The notes below the pieces were generated by a model that saw only the letters and a program-made list of their open reading frames with translations, was not told where the DNA came from and searched no databases. Both the position numbers and the translations under genes were made by a program. A DNA stretch of 64,000 bases from Candidatus Allofournierella merdigallinarum (GTDB lineage Bacteria > Bacillota > Clostridia > Oscillospirales > Ruminococcaceae): the NCBI GenBank assembly GCA_019117205.1, contig DXAC01000016.1, positions 52,534 to 116,533 of the forward strand, in the 5' to 3' direction. The stretch's first letter is position 1; every line of letters begins with the position of its first letter. Shown in pieces: positions 25,392-34,349 of this stretch.

Positions 25392-27281
25392 TTCCTCTTC
25401 CTGCTCGTACTGCTCCTGTTCCTCCAGCAGCTTCTCCCACTCGTCGAAGAGCTCCTGCTGGTGGAAGCGGGTGTCCTCCAGCTCGTCGCAGGTGTCCCGC
25501 AGCAGCACGTGGTCCCGCAGGACCTCCGGGTCGTTGATGGAGTTTTCCAGCTCCACCACCCGGGCGCCGAGGGCCTCGATCTCGTCCTCCACCGCCTTGA
25601 TCCGGGCCCGCAGCTCCGCCCGCCGGCGGCGCTGCTCCTTGCCGTAAGCCGCCTTGCCGCCGGTGGCGTTCTGGGCCGCCGGGGCGGCCGCCGGCTGGTT
25701 CTGGCCACGGCCCATGAGCTTTTCATAGCTCTCGTACAGGGTGGCCTTGCCGTTTTCGATGTACAGGATGGGGCAGCCCAGGGTGTTCATCAGGTACCGG
25801 TCGTGGGTGATGAGCACCAGCGTGCCCTCGTAGTCGGCCAGGGCCTGGGTCAGGCTGTCGCGGGTGTAGATGTCCAGGTGGTTGGTGGGCTCGTCCAAAA
25901 ACAGGATGTTGGGCCGCTCCAGCACGATCTCCGCGAAGCGCAGGCGGGCCAGCTCGCCGCCGGACAGCGCGCTGCCCGGCTTGAACACGTCCTCCCCTTT
26001 AAAGCCGAACCGGGCCAGATGGCTGCGGACCTCCAGCTCGGTCATCCGGGGCCACTTGTCCCACACCGCGTCGATGACCCGGCCGCCCCGGCGGAGCTGC
26101 TGCTGCTCAAAAACGCTCATCTTCGCGCCGGCGCCCAGCCGCACCAGGCCGCCGCTGGGCCTGCGCCGGCCGGTGAGCACCTGCATCAGGGTGGACTTGC
26201 CCGCCCCGTTGGGGCCGGCGATGACCAGCCGCTCGCCCCGGAGCAGCTGAAAATCGAAAGGCTCCAGCAGGGTGCGGCCCTCGATCTTCACGCAGAGGTT
26301 CTTCAGGGTGAGGATCTCGTTGTAGGGGGTCACGTCGAACTCGAACCGGAATTTCAGCTGCTGAGGCCCGCTCAGTGGCTTTTCGGTGATCTCCAGCTTT
26401 TCCAGCTGCTTGCGGCGGCTCTGGGCCATTTTGGTGGTGGAGGCCCGCACCAGGTTGCGGGCGATGTAATCCTCCAGCTTCTGGGCCTTGGCCACGTCGG
26501 CGTCGTGCTGCTTTTGCTGCAGCGCCACCGCCGCCTCCTTTTGGGGCAGAAAGGCGGAGTAGTTGCCCTTGTAGCTGGTCAGGCCGTGGCCCTCCACCTC
26601 CCAGATGCGGGTGCAGACGGCGTCGAGGAAATAGCGGTCGTGGCTGACCACCAGCACCGCGCCGGAATAGGCTTTCAGGTAGCTTTCCAGCCACTCCATG
26701 GTGACGAAGTCCAGGTGGTTGGTGGGCTCGTCCAGAATGAGCACGTCCGGCCGCTGGAGCAGCAGCCGCGCGAGACACAGCCGGGTGTGCTCCCCGCCGG
26801 AGAGCACCGACACGCTTTTCTGGTAGGTCTCGGGGCCAAAGCCCATGCCGCTGAGCACCTTTTTGATGTTCACGTCCATGTTGTAGCCGTCGGCGGCATC
26901 GATCACCGCCGAAAGCCGGGCGTGCTCCGCCAAAAGGGCCTCGTCATCGGGGGCGTGCTCCAGCTTTTTCTCCAAAAGCTGCATCTTTCCCATGGCCTCC
27001 AGCACCGGGGCGAAAGCGTTGCGCATCTCGCCGTAGACGTCCTGGGCGGGGTCCAGCTTGCCGTTCTGTTCCAGATAGCCCAGGGTGACGTTTCGGGCAA
27101 GCTGAAGCTGACCCTCGTCCGGCTGGTATTCGCCGCAGAGGATCTTGAGCAGGGTGGTCTTGCCGGCGCCGTTTTCCCCCACGATGCCAATGCGCTCGCC
27201 CTGTTCCACGGCGGCGTCCACCCCTTGCAGGATCACCGTTTCGCCGAAGCTCTTGCCGATGTTTTGTAACGATAGTACCAT
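25389..27281 (-). CDS. ABC-F family ATPase (Uup/YdiF type)
   Basis: A 630-aa soluble protein with two ABC domains and no membrane part. Walker A motifs GENGAGKTT and GPNGAGKST, signatures LSGGEHTRL and LSGGELARLR, and Walker B LILDEPTNHLD and LFLDEPTNHLD are all intact. The inter-domain linker (about residues 250-310) has the charged P-site tRNA-interaction character, and a C-terminal coiled coil of about 85 residues follows (RRRRAELRARIKAVEDEIEAL). ABC-F proteins act on the ribosome; some resolve stalling and some protect from antibiotics. The coiled-coil tail and insertion pattern favour a housekeeping Uup/YdiF type. It lies 22 bp downstream of the nucleotidase gene. Confidence 0.88.
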   Translation of the reverse strand: MVLSLQNIGKSFGETVILQGVDAAVEQGERIGIVGENGAGKTTLLKILCGEYQPDEGQLQLARNVTLGYLEQNGKLDPAQDVYGEMRNAFAPVLEAMGKMQLLEKKLEHAPDDEALLAEHARLSAVIDAADGYNMDVNIKKVLSGMGFGPETYQKSVSVLSGGEHTRLCLARLLLQRPDVLILDEPTNHLDFVTMEWLESYLKAYSGAVLVVSHDRYFLDAVCTRIWEVEGHGLTSYKGNYSAFLPQKEAAVALQQKQHDADVAKAQKLEDYIARNLVRASTTKMAQSRRKQLEKLEITEKPLSGPQQLKFRFEFDVTPYNEILTLKNLCVKIEGRTLLEPFDFQLLRGERLVIAGPNGAGKSTLMQVLTGRRRPSGGLVRLGAGAKMSVFEQQQLRRGGRVIDAVWDKWPRMTELEVRSHLARFGFKGEDVFKPGSALSGGELARLRFAEIVLERPNILFLDEPTNHLDIYTRDSLTQALADYEGTLVLITHDRYLMNTLGCPILYIENGKATLYESYEKLMGRGQNQPAAAPAAQNATGGKAAYGKEQRRRRAELRARIKAVEDEIEALGARVVELENSINDPEVLRDHVLLRDTCDELEDTRFHQQELFDEWEKLLEEQEQYEQEEE

Positions 27282-27303
27282 AGATGTATTTCCCGCGGGC
27301 GGA

Positions 27304-28053
27304 TCAGCCGCCCTGCTCGAATTGATGTTTGCGGCTGGTCTGGCCCACCCGCTCCAGCTCGTCCGGCTCCATGACCAGGGCGTAGAGCTCCTCCAGCGAG
27401 CGGACGGTGTGGGTGGGGCCGTTCTCCGCGGGGGCCTCTTCCCCGCCCCAGTTCACCCAGCAGGTGTCCAGGCCGGCGTTCCGGCCGCCCTTTACGTCGG
27501 CGGTGAGGCTGTCGCCCACCACCAGCACCTTGGCCCGGTTCTCGATGCCCAGGGTGCGCAGGGCGCTTTCAAAAAAGCGGCGGTTGGGCTTTTCCACCCC
27601 CATCCGCTCGGATACGAACACCCCGTCCATGTACTTATCCAGCCCGGAGGCAGCCAGCCGCCGGGTCTGCACATGCTCCACCCCGTTGCTGACCACCGCC
27701 AGGGTGGCCACCTCGGCCAGCTCCCGCACCACGTCCAGCGCGCCGGGCAACGGGTCGGGGTGTTCCCCCAGCCGGTCCAGATACCAGCGGTTCATCTCGG
27801 CCGCGTCGCCGGTAGCGTCCAGCGCTTTCAGCAGCCGCTCGAACCGCTGCACCACCAGCTTGTCCCGCTTGACCTGGCCCTTTTCCAGGGAGGCCCAGAG
27901 CTCCTTGTTGATGGCCCCGTAGGTCTCGCGCACCTCGGTGGTGGCGGGCAGGCCGAAGTGCTCCATCGTCTCGCCAAAGGCCTTGTACTCAGCGGCGGCA
28001 AAGTCCAGCAGGGTGCCGTCCACGTCCAGCAAAAGGCAGTGATAATACGCCAT
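27304..28053 (-). CDS. HAD-family pyrimidine nucleotidase (YjjG-like)
   Basis: A 249-aa haloacid dehalogenase-type phosphatase. Motif I is LLDVDGTLLDF with the nucleophilic Asp, motif II is VVSNG, motif III is the Lys in GVEKPNRRFF, and motif IV is VVGDSLTADVKGG. The GDSLTSD-like ending and the cap domain match YjjG, which clears non-canonical nucleotides such as dUMP and oxidised pyrimidine monophosphates. It is the first gene of a pair with the ABC-F gene. Confidence 0.85.
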   Translation of the reverse strand: MAYYHCLLLDVDGTLLDFAAAEYKAFGETMEHFGLPATTEVRETYGAINKELWASLEKGQVKRDKLVVQRFERLLKALDATGDAAEMNRWYLDRLGEHPDPLPGALDVVRELAEVATLAVVSNGVEHVQTRRLAASGLDKYMDGVFVSERMGVEKPNRRFFESALRTLGIENRAKVLVVGDSLTADVKGGRNAGLDTCWVNWGGEEAPAENGPTHTVRSLEELYALVMEPDELERVGQTSRKHQFEQGG

Positions 28054-28120
28054 GGGTCTTGTCCCCCTTGTCTCTTCCCTCGCCCGCCAGGCGGCGAGCG
28101 TTCAAAATCATACCTTGTCT

Positions 28121-28149
28121 ATTATCCCCCATCCGCCGCCGTTCGTCAA
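28121..28149 (-). promoter_or_regulatory. Promoter of the nucleotidase-ABC-F operon
   Basis: Minus-strand TTGACG (28149-28144), 17 bp, GATAAT (28126-28121). Confidence 0.75.
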
Positions 28150-28161
28150 GCGGCGGCGGGC

Positions 28162-28208
28162 AAAAAGGCAGGCGGCCGCGACGGGCATCCGCCCGCGCAG
28201 CCGCCTGC
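28162..28208 (-). terminator. Terminator of the gpsA-acidic protein genes
   Basis: GCAGGCGGC / GCCGCCTGC outer stem with an inner CGGGC/GCCCG stem, followed on the minus strand by TTTTT. Confidence 0.8.
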
Positions 28209-28215
28209 GCTTTGC

Positions 28216-28530
28216 TCACGCCTGTTCGATGGGGTAACCGTCCTCGTCGGTGCCGGTGTCCACGTCGTCGTCCTCCCCGCAGCCGCCGTCCGGGTCGGGG
28301 CAGCCCTCGTCCGGCTCGTCGGTGGGGTCGTCCGGGTCCTCCGGAACGGTGGGCTCATCGGCGCAGGGGTCGTAGCAGTTGTAGGGCCACTGCCTCACCG
28401 TGCGCGGGCACCCGGCATAGATGGTCCTCTCCCTTGTCTGCACCGGCTCGCCCCAGTCCAGGTCGTAGTTTTCCACGGTGCCGTCGGTGACGTCCTCGTC
28501 GCCGACGGAATAAAACATTGTGTCTGTCAT
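28216..28530 (-). CDS. Small highly acidic protein, unknown
   Basis: A 104-aa protein with no recognised family. It starts MTDTMFYSVGDEDVTDG, has a middle segment rich in Tyr, Trp and Cys (CPRTVRQWPYNCYDPCAD), and ends in a low-complexity acidic tail of Asp, Glu and Pro (EPTVPEDPDDPTDEPDEG, then GEDDDVDTGTDEDG). The composition suggests a Ca2+-binding or spacer-like protein rather than an enzyme. A GGGAGG site 9 nt before the ATG at 28530 and its own terminator support a real gene. It lies 58 bp downstream of gpsA and could be co-transcribed. No signal peptide is evident. Confidence 0.6.
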   Translation of the reverse strand: MTDTMFYSVGDEDVTDGTVENYDLDWGEPVQTRERTIYAGCPRTVRQWPYNCYDPCADEPTVPEDPDDPTDEPDEGCPDPDGGCGEDDDVDTGTDEDGYPIEQA

Positions 28531-28588
28531 AGCTGACCGCCTCCCTTGCCACACTGTATGCGGCGCGAAAGGCATTGGTGCGGGCGGT

Positions 28589-29551
28589 TCAGTAGTCAAA
28601 CTCGCCCTTTACCGTGCGGCGGAACAGCCGGGGCAGCGCCTGCTGGGCGGTCAGGCCGTTGTAGAGCAGGTCGTTCACCGTTTCGCAGATGGGCAGCTCC
28701 ACCCCGTATTCCGTCCCCAGCCGCACCAGAGCCTTGACGGTGGACGCGCCCTCGGCCAGCCGGTCGAAAGGTTCCCCTTTGATGAAGCTCTCGCCGAACT
28801 GGCGGTTGTGGCTGTGGGGCGAGAAGAGGGTGGCCTGGTAGTCGCCCAGGTGGCACAGGCCGTAGGCGGACAGCTCGTTGCCCCCCATGGCCCGGATGAG
28901 CCGGGCGATCTCCCGGGCGCCCCGGGCCATCAGCGCGCCCTTGAGGCTGGTGTAGCCGGCGCCGTCCAGCATACCGGCGGCGATGCCCACCACGTTTTTC
29001 GCGGCGGCGCCCACCTCGGTGCCGAGGAGGTCCCGACCTTTGTACAGCCGGATCAGCTCGCTGCCCAGCTGGTCCACCACAAAATCGGTGGTGGCGGCGT
29101 CGTCCGAGTCCACCACCATGCAGTTGGGCACGCCGGCGGTGAAGTCCTGCACGTGGCCGGGGCCCACCCACACCGCCAGGCCCACCGGCTGGGTGACCGT
29201 TTCCCGGAACACCTGGGTGAGACGCTTGCCGGTGTCCACCTCGATCCCTTTCATGCACAGGATAAAGGTCTTGCCGGCCACGTCGTACTGCTGGATCTGG
29301 GCGGCCAGCTCCCGCAGGTGCTGAGCGCTGATGGAGATGACGATCGCCTGCCCAAAGGCGAGCGCCTGGGCCAGGTCGTCCCCCAGCAGCAGGGCGTCGG
29401 GCAGCGTCTGGTACTCGTTGGCCCGGGTATCCCGCAGGCGGGCCAGGCTTTTGGAGCCGGGGCGGCCCCAGAGCAGTACCTGATTTTTTGCGCAGTGGTA
29501 GGTGGCGAGGAAAGTTCCCCAGCGGCCGCAGCCGAGAACGGTCAGTTTCAT
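28589..29551 (-). CDS. gpsA: Glycerol-3-phosphate dehydrogenase [NAD(P)+]
   Basis: Reduces dihydroxyacetone phosphate to sn-glycerol-3-phosphate, the backbone for phospholipids. The 320-aa protein has the N-terminal Rossmann motif LGCGRWGTFLA, the catalytic lysine region GAAAKNVVGIAAGMLDG, and the substrate-binding segment GLCHLGDYQATLFSPHSHNRQFG. Size and motif order are normal. The ATG has AAAGGA upstream at slightly long spacing. Just upstream is the terminator of the SGNH surface-protein gene, so gpsA may rely on read-through or on a promoter I could not identify. Confidence 0.93.
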   Translation of the reverse strand: MKLTVLGCGRWGTFLATYHCAKNQVLLWGRPGSKSLARLRDTRANEYQTLPDALLLGDDLAQALAFGQAIVISISAQHLRELAAQIQQYDVAGKTFILCMKGIEVDTGKRLTQVFRETVTQPVGLAVWVGPGHVQDFTAGVPNCMVVDSDDAATTDFVVDQLGSELIRLYKGRDLLGTEVGAAAKNVVGIAAGMLDGAGYTSLKGALMARGAREIARLIRAMGGNELSAYGLCHLGDYQATLFSPHSHNRQFGESFIKGEPFDRLAEGASTVKALVRLGTEYGVELPICETVNDLLYNGLTAQQALPRLFRRTVKGEFDY

Positions 29552-29590
29552 AGCGCACGTTCCTTTACTGATCTGTCGTTTGTCTGCCGG

Positions 29591-29619
29591 AAAAGGCCGC
29601 CCTGCCGGGCAGGACGGCC
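29591..29619 (-). terminator. Terminator of the SGNH surface-protein gene
   Basis: GGCCGTCCTGCC / GGCAGGGCGGCC on the minus strand, followed by TTTTCC. Confidence 0.75.
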
Positions 29620-29653
29620 TTTGATGTACACCGTTTTTTGCAAGCGGAGCGGT

Positions 29654-31645
29654 TTACTCCTGGGTCTCGTCGCCCTCGCCGCCTGCCGCGGCCGCAGCCA
29701 CGTTCACCGTACAGGTCGCGGTGCCGTCGGTATAGCCCGCGCATTTCACCGTGACCTTGACGGTGACGGTACCCTCATCGGCGGGGGTGAGCGTCGCCGT
29801 GGCGCCGGTGCCGCTCGCCCCCTCCCAGGTGAAAGTGGAGCCATCCGGCGCGCCGGCGACCGAGTACTCCCCGGTCTGGCCCACCGTCAGGCTGGTGGGC
29901 CCGCTGATGGTAAGGTTCATCGTCTTGGGAGCGACTCCTTTCACCGTGATGGTGGCCGTACCGCTGACGTTGCCGATCTTGGCGGTGACGGTGTAGGTCT
30001 TGTTGCTGGTGTCTCCGTTGGCCGGCACGGTGACGGTGGTGCTGGTGCCGGTGGTGGCGCTCAGGGTGGCGCCGGACGACACGCTCCAGGTGACGGTACC
30101 CTCCGCGTTGGAGGGGCTGACGCTGGCGGTGAGGGTCACATTGCCGCCGGTGCTCTCCACGGTGGTGCCGCCGTTCACGGTGATGCCGGTGGCGGTGATG
30201 GGCGCTTCTTTCACCGTGAGGGTGTAGGTGGCGCTGTAAGTCTTGCCGTTCAGGGTGACGTTGGCCTTGATCTCGTAGGTGCCCGCCTTGTCCGGCTTGT
30301 AGCCGCCGCTGATGCCCCGGCGGATCTCGGTGCCATTCACCGTCCAGAAGATATCATTGTCCACATTAATATTGGAGCGGTCGCTCACCGTTGCGCTGAA
30401 GCCGAACGTCTCTCCCAGCGTAATGGTGCCGGAGCTGCCCTCCCGAATGGTGATGACGAACTCCGCTCCGAACATGGCGGTGACGTCCAGGTTCTGCTTG
30501 AAGTTCTTGTCGGTGCGGGTGGCGTTGGTGTTGCCGTCGCTCCATTTGAGGAACTCATACCCCTTTGCGGGCACCGCGGTCACCGAGACGCTGCTCTCGC
30601 TGGTCAGGTCCTTGAAGCTCAGGCTGGTCTTGTCCTTTTGATCGCCGCTGGTCAGGGTGCCGCCCACGTTCTTGTCTACCTTGTACTGGGCGGTGTAGGT
30701 CTTCTCGTCCGGCGTGGGCGTCGGGGTGGCCGTCACGGTGCCGGTGGAGCCGGTCTTGCGGCGCTCGGGGATGTTGTCGGTGTCGGGGCGGCGGTCCTCG
30801 GTGCCGAGATAGGCGTGGGTGCGGGCATAGTCCATGATGGCGGTGAGGGCGTCCTTTTTCAGGTGGATGTCCCCCGCCAGGTAGTACTGAGCCTTGCCGT
30901 AGCCGTTGGTGTCCACCAGGATCTCGCTGATGTTCAGGAATTTATAGCCGTCGTCCGCGCACAGCTGGGCCAGCGCCTCGTTGAACTGGTTGATGGTGTC
31001 CATGCTCATGGAGGGATAGCTGGAGTGGTCCTCCGGGATGGGCGGCACCGCCGCCACGATGATGTCGGTGTAGGGATAGGCGGTCTTGATGGCCTCCAGC
31101 GCGGTGCGGTAGTTGGAGGCGAAGTCCGACGCGCTCATGGAACCATCGGCGTTGTTGGTGCCCATCATCACGATGACCCGCCGGGGCTTCATCTTGGCAA
31201 TGGCCTCCGGGATGGAATAGCCGGCGTCGTCGCCCTTGAAATAGATGGATTTGTCGGTGGTGAAGCTCTGGATGCCCAGGCCCTCCACCGCCACCACCTG
31301 GTCCAGCTCCAGCAGGGCGTACTGATAGTAGCGGTAGGTGTTGGAGTCGCCCACGAACAGGGTCTCGTCGATGTACTCCTTGCCCGCGTCGTCGGTGGTG
31401 CCCAGCACGGCGTCGCCGTATTTGGAGGCGTCAAGGCCGCCCGTCGCCACCTGGCCGGAGCTGGTGGAGGAGGGCTGGCTGCTGCCGGACTGGGGCGCTT
31501 CGTCGCCGGAGCCGGACACCCACACCGCCACCACGGCGATGACGATAACCAGTACCAGCACGCAGATGCCCAGTACCAGGGCCGCCTGTTTCTGTTTTGC
31601 GGTCAGCTGGGAGCCGCCGCGGGAATTGCGTCTTTTTTGAGGCAT
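29654..31645 (-). CDS. Surface-anchored SGNH/GDSL hydrolase with Ig-like repeats
   Basis: A 663-aa modular surface protein. A signal-anchor helix (about residues 20-44) is followed by an SGNH hydrolase domain (about 80-275) with the catalytic Ser in ETLFVGDSNTYRY, the oxyanion Asn in VMMGTNNAD, and the Asp-His pair in AGDIHLKKDAL. After it come an InlB-B-like repeat (KGYEFLKWSDGNTNATRTDKNF), one or two Ig-like beta domains, and two BIG2-type domains at the C-terminus. The substrate could be an acetylated cell-surface or dietary polysaccharide. No LPXTG motif is seen; the anchor is the N-terminal helix. A HAD phosphatase gene lies 17 bp upstream. Confidence 0.8.
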   Translation of the reverse strand: MPQKRRNSRGGSQLTAKQKQAALVLGICVLVLVIVIAVVAVWVSGSGDEAPQSGSSQPSSTSSGQVATGGLDASKYGDAVLGTTDDAGKEYIDETLFVGDSNTYRYYQYALLELDQVVAVEGLGIQSFTTDKSIYFKGDDAGYSIPEAIAKMKPRRVIVMMGTNNADGSMSASDFASNYRTALEAIKTAYPYTDIIVAAVPPIPEDHSSYPSMSMDTINQFNEALAQLCADDGYKFLNISEILVDTNGYGKAQYYLAGDIHLKKDALTAIMDYARTHAYLGTEDRRPDTDNIPERRKTGSTGTVTATPTPTPDEKTYTAQYKVDKNVGGTLTSGDQKDKTSLSFKDLTSESSVSVTAVPAKGYEFLKWSDGNTNATRTDKNFKQNLDVTAMFGAEFVITIREGSSGTITLGETFGFSATVSDRSNINVDNDIFWTVNGTEIRRGISGGYKPDKAGTYEIKANVTLNGKTYSATYTLTVKEAPITATGITVNGGTTVESTGGNVTLTASVSPSNAEGTVTWSVSSGATLSATTGTSTTVTVPANGDTSNKTYTVTAKIGNVSGTATITVKGVAPKTMNLTISGPTSLTVGQTGEYSVAGAPDGSTFTWEGASGTGATATLTPADEGTVTVKVTVKCAGYTDGTATCTVNVAAAAAGGEGDETQE

Positions 31646-31662
31646 AGGTTCGCCCTCCTTTT

Positions 31663-32316
31663 TTATACGTTGCCGCCGCAGATGTACGCGGCAAGCTGTT
31701 CACAGGTGTCCGCGAAAAAGGCCGGTGCAAATGGCTCCAGCTCGCCGCGGCTGCCGTAGCCGTAGAGCACCGCCGCCGCCGGCACGCCGCAGTCAGCCGC
31801 GCCGCGCATGTCGTCCGCCCTGTCCCCCACCATGAGCACCCGGGCCGTTTGCAGCTCGGGCCGGCGGAGCACCTGGGCCATCACCGCCGTTTTGGTGTCC
31901 ACGCTGTTGTCCTCGCTGGCGCCGCCGATAAAGGTGAAGTACTCCGCGATGCCCTGCTCGTGCAGGATGGGAGTCGCCACCGTGGTGGGCTTGGAGGTGG
32001 CGGTGTACAGCAGCACCCCCGCCGCCCGCAGCCGCGCCAGCATCTCCTTTACCCCGGGAAAAAGCCGGCACATGTGCTGGCCCTTTTCGTGGTAGTAAGA
32101 CCGGTAGATATCCACCATCCGCTCCACGTCCTCGGGGGTTTTCATATGTTCGGCAAAGCTGCGCCGCAGCGGCGGGCCCAGATACCGGGTCAGGTCGATG
32201 CCGGCCGGGTCGATGCCCACCGCCCGGAACGTGTATTCCATGGTGGCCAGGATGCCGGGGCTGGAATGGATCAGGGTGCCGTCCACATCGAAGAGCACCG
32301 CGTCATAACGTGTCAA
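31663..32316 (-). CDS. HAD-family phosphatase (Gph/PgmB-like)
   Basis: A 217-aa HAD hydrolase. Motif I is VLFDVDGTLIHSS, motif II is TATSKP, motif III is the Lys in DTKTAVM, and motif IV is VMVGDRADDMRGA. This order and the small helical cap fit phosphoglycolate-type phosphatases (Gph) but many HAD phosphatases share them, so the substrate is not known. It is the first gene before the SGNH surface protein, with its own promoter upstream. Confidence 0.78.
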   Translation of the reverse strand: MTRYDAVLFDVDGTLIHSSPGILATMEYTFRAVGIDPAGIDLTRYLGPPLRRSFAEHMKTPEDVERMVDIYRSYYHEKGQHMCRLFPGVKEMLARLRAAGVLLYTATSKPTTVATPILHEQGIAEYFTFIGGASEDNSVDTKTAVMAQVLRRPELQTARVLMVGDRADDMRGAADCGVPAAAVLYGYGSRGELEPFAPAFFADTCEQLAAYICGGNV

Positions 32317-32406
32317 ACAACGACCGCCTTTCCCTGCCGTTTTCGCCCCGCTCCGCCCGGCTTCGCACGGCCGGCGGGGGCGGGATGCAACGACATTATC
32401 GGATAT

Positions 32407-32435
32407 AGTATACCATTTTTGCCGCCGTTACACAA
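32407..32435 (-). promoter_or_regulatory. Promoter of the HAD-SGNH operon
   Basis: Minus-strand TTGTGT (32435-32430), 17 bp, TATACT (32412-32407). The leader to the HAD gene is about 85 nt of GC-rich sequence. Confidence 0.7.
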
Positions 32436-32500
32436 CGCCGCAGTTGAATTTTGCCTTTCTGCGGATGTTCAATATACGATGCCGGGCCCCAAAATATTGC

Positions 32501-32533
32501 AAAAACAGCCCGGCGGGTCCCCCGCCGAGCTGT
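32501..32533 (-). terminator. Terminator of the TrpXYZ-type operon
   Basis: ACAGCTCGGCGGG / CCCGCCGGGCTGT on the minus strand, followed by TTTTT. Confidence 0.85.
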
Positions 32534-32554
32534 AAAGTTTATCTGCTTTTCACT

Positions 32555-33349
32555 TCAGGAAAGGAGCATCCGGTCGTTGGCCAGCTCGCTGCCGCTGACC
32601 TGCTCGAACTTGGCCAGCAGGTCCGACACCTTGAGCTTTTGCTTTTCCTCGCCCCGCACGTCGTAGATGATGCGGCCCTCGTACATCATGATCAGCCGGT
32701 TGCCGTACTGGATGGCGTCCCGCATGTTGTGGGTGATCATCAGGGTGGTCAGGTTGTGCTCGGCCACGATCTTTGCCGAGAGCTCCAGCACCTTGGCGGC
32801 GGTCTTGGGGTCCAGGGCGGCGGTGTGCTCGTCCAGCAGCAGCAGCTTGGGCTTTTTCAGCGAAGCCATGAGCAGGGTCAGCGCCTGCCGCTGGCCGCCG
32901 CTTAACAGCCCCACCTTGCTGGTGAGCCGGTTTTCCAGCCCCAGGCCCAGCATCTTCAACTGTTCCTTGTACTGTTCCTGCTCGGCGTGGGTGATGCCGG
33001 GGCCCAGGCCGCGGCGGTCGCCCCGGCGGGCGGCCAGGGCCAGGTTCTCCTCGATCTGCATGGTGGCGGCGGTGCCGATCATCGGATCCTGGAACACCCG
33101 GCCGATGTATTTGGCCCGCTTGTGCTCCGGCAGGCGGGTGATGTCCACCCCGTCGATGAGGATGCTGCCCTCGTCCACCGGCCAGACGCCGGCCACCGCG
33201 TTGAGCAGAGTGCTTTTGCCCGCCCCGTTGCCGCCGATCACGGTGACGAAATCGCCCTCGTCCAGGCGCAGGGAGAGGCCGTCCAGCGCAACCTTTTCGT
33301 TGACGGTGCCGGGGTTGAAAGTCTTGGAGATGTTCTTGACCTCAAGCAT
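32555..33349 (-). CDS. ABC transporter ATPase, TrpZ-type (COG1101)
   Basis: A 264-aa ATPase. Walker A GGNGAGKST, signature LLSGGQRQAL, and Walker B LLLLDEHTAALDPK are intact. The Walker B DEHTAALDP (His where Pro is usual) is characteristic of the COG1101 family that pairs with COG4120 permeases and COG2984 binding proteins. In streptococci members are named TrpXYZ and import tryptophan or a related aromatic compound; the substrate here is inferred. It overlaps the permease gene by 8 bp. Confidence 0.83.
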   Translation of the reverse strand: MLEVKNISKTFNPGTVNEKVALDGLSLRLDEGDFVTVIGGNGAGKSTLLNAVAGVWPVDEGSILIDGVDITRLPEHKRAKYIGRVFQDPMIGTAATMQIEENLALAARRGDRRGLGPGITHAEQEQYKEQLKMLGLGLENRLTSKVGLLSGGQRQALTLLMASLKKPKLLLLDEHTAALDPKTAAKVLELSAKIVAEHNLTTLMITHNMRDAIQYGNRLIMMYEGRIIYDVRGEEKQKLKVSDLLAKFEQVSGSELANDRMLLS

Positions 33350-34289
33350 TTTTCGCGCCTCCCTTTTTCACCGGCTTGGAGAAGTACCGGCTCTTCCAGT
33401 AGGGCACCGACAGGAACAGCCCCACCACCAGCGCCGAGAGCAGCTTCAGGTAGTTGGCGTTGAGGCCCAGCGCCAGCACCGCCTGCAGCACGATGTAATA
33501 GATGATGGAGCCCAGCACCACGGTGAACAGCTTCAGGGCGAAGTTGGTGAACAGCTTGCCGAAGAGCACCTCGCCGATGATCACGGCGGCCAGGCCGATG
33601 ACGATGGCGCCCCGGCCCATGTTGATCTCGCTGGCGCTGTTGTACTGGGCCAGCAGCGCGCCGGACAGGGCCACCAGCCCGTTGGAGACCACCAACCCCA
33701 GCACCTTGGCGAAGTTGGTGTTGATGCCCTGGGCCCGGGCCATGTTGCCGTTGGCGCCGGTGGCGCGCAGGGAGCAGCCCAGCTCGGTGCCGAAGAACCA
33801 GTAGAGCACCGCGATGATGGCGATGGTGAACAGCCCGCCCACAAAGATGGGATGCCGCCAGAAAGGCCGCTCGCCCTTGGCCACGTCGGAGACAAAGCGC
33901 AGGGATACCAGCAGCTTGTCCAGCATCTCACTGGTGGTCACGTTGATGGCCACCGTGGCTTTCATGTCCATAATGGCCATGTTCACCGAGTAGAGCCCCA
34001 ACTGGGTGAGGATACCCGACAGGATGGCCGGGATGCCGCAGGCGGTGTGCAGCAGGCCGGTGACCAGCCCCGCCGCCATGCCCGCCAGGGTGGCCGCCAG
34101 CATGGCCAGCCACAGGTTGACCCCGCCGGTGAAGAGCACCGCGAACACCGCCGCGCCGGTGCACAGCGAGCCGTCCACCGTCAGGTCCGCGATGTCCAGG
34201 ATGCGGTAGGTGATGTACACGCCGATGGCCATGATGCCCCAGATGAGCCCCTGGGACACCGCCCCCGGCAGTGCGTTGAAAAAGACCAT
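33342..34289 (-). CDS. ABC transporter permease, TrpY-type (COG4120)
   Basis: A 315-aa permease with about nine hydrophobic segments and the motif LDIADLTVDGSLCTGAAVFA near the N-terminus, typical of COG4120/branched-chain-like permeases. It contains SLRATGANGNMARAQGINT, the cytoplasmic loop that contacts the ATPase. The ATG has GGGAGGG at 7 nt, with a stem-loop immediately upstream. The gene sits between the binding-protein gene (with a terminator in the gap) and the ATPase. Confidence 0.82.
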   Translation of the reverse strand: MVFFNALPGAVSQGLIWGIMAIGVYITYRILDIADLTVDGSLCTGAAVFAVLFTGGVNLWLAMLAATLAGMAAGLVTGLLHTACGIPAILSGILTQLGLYSVNMAIMDMKATVAINVTTSEMLDKLLVSLRFVSDVAKGERPFWRHPIFVGGLFTIAIIAVLYWFFGTELGCSLRATGANGNMARAQGINTNFAKVLGLVVSNGLVALSGALLAQYNSASEINMGRGAIVIGLAAVIIGEVLFGKLFTNFALKLFTVVLGSIIYYIVLQAVLALGLNANYLKLLSALVVGLFLSVPYWKSRYFSKPVKKGGAKNA

Positions 34290-34303
34290 GGTTTTTCCCT
34301 CCC

Positions 34304-34325
34304 ACGGGGCGATGCTTTGCCCCGT
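34304..34325 (-). other. Stem-loop before the permease start
   Basis: ACGGGGC / GCCCCGT with an eight-base loop, directly before GGGAGGG and the ATG on the minus strand. It may stabilise the downstream mRNA after processing of the terminator hairpin at 34350-34390. Confidence 0.5.
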
Positions 34326-34349
34326 TGTTGCTTGACCTTATTACTATAA

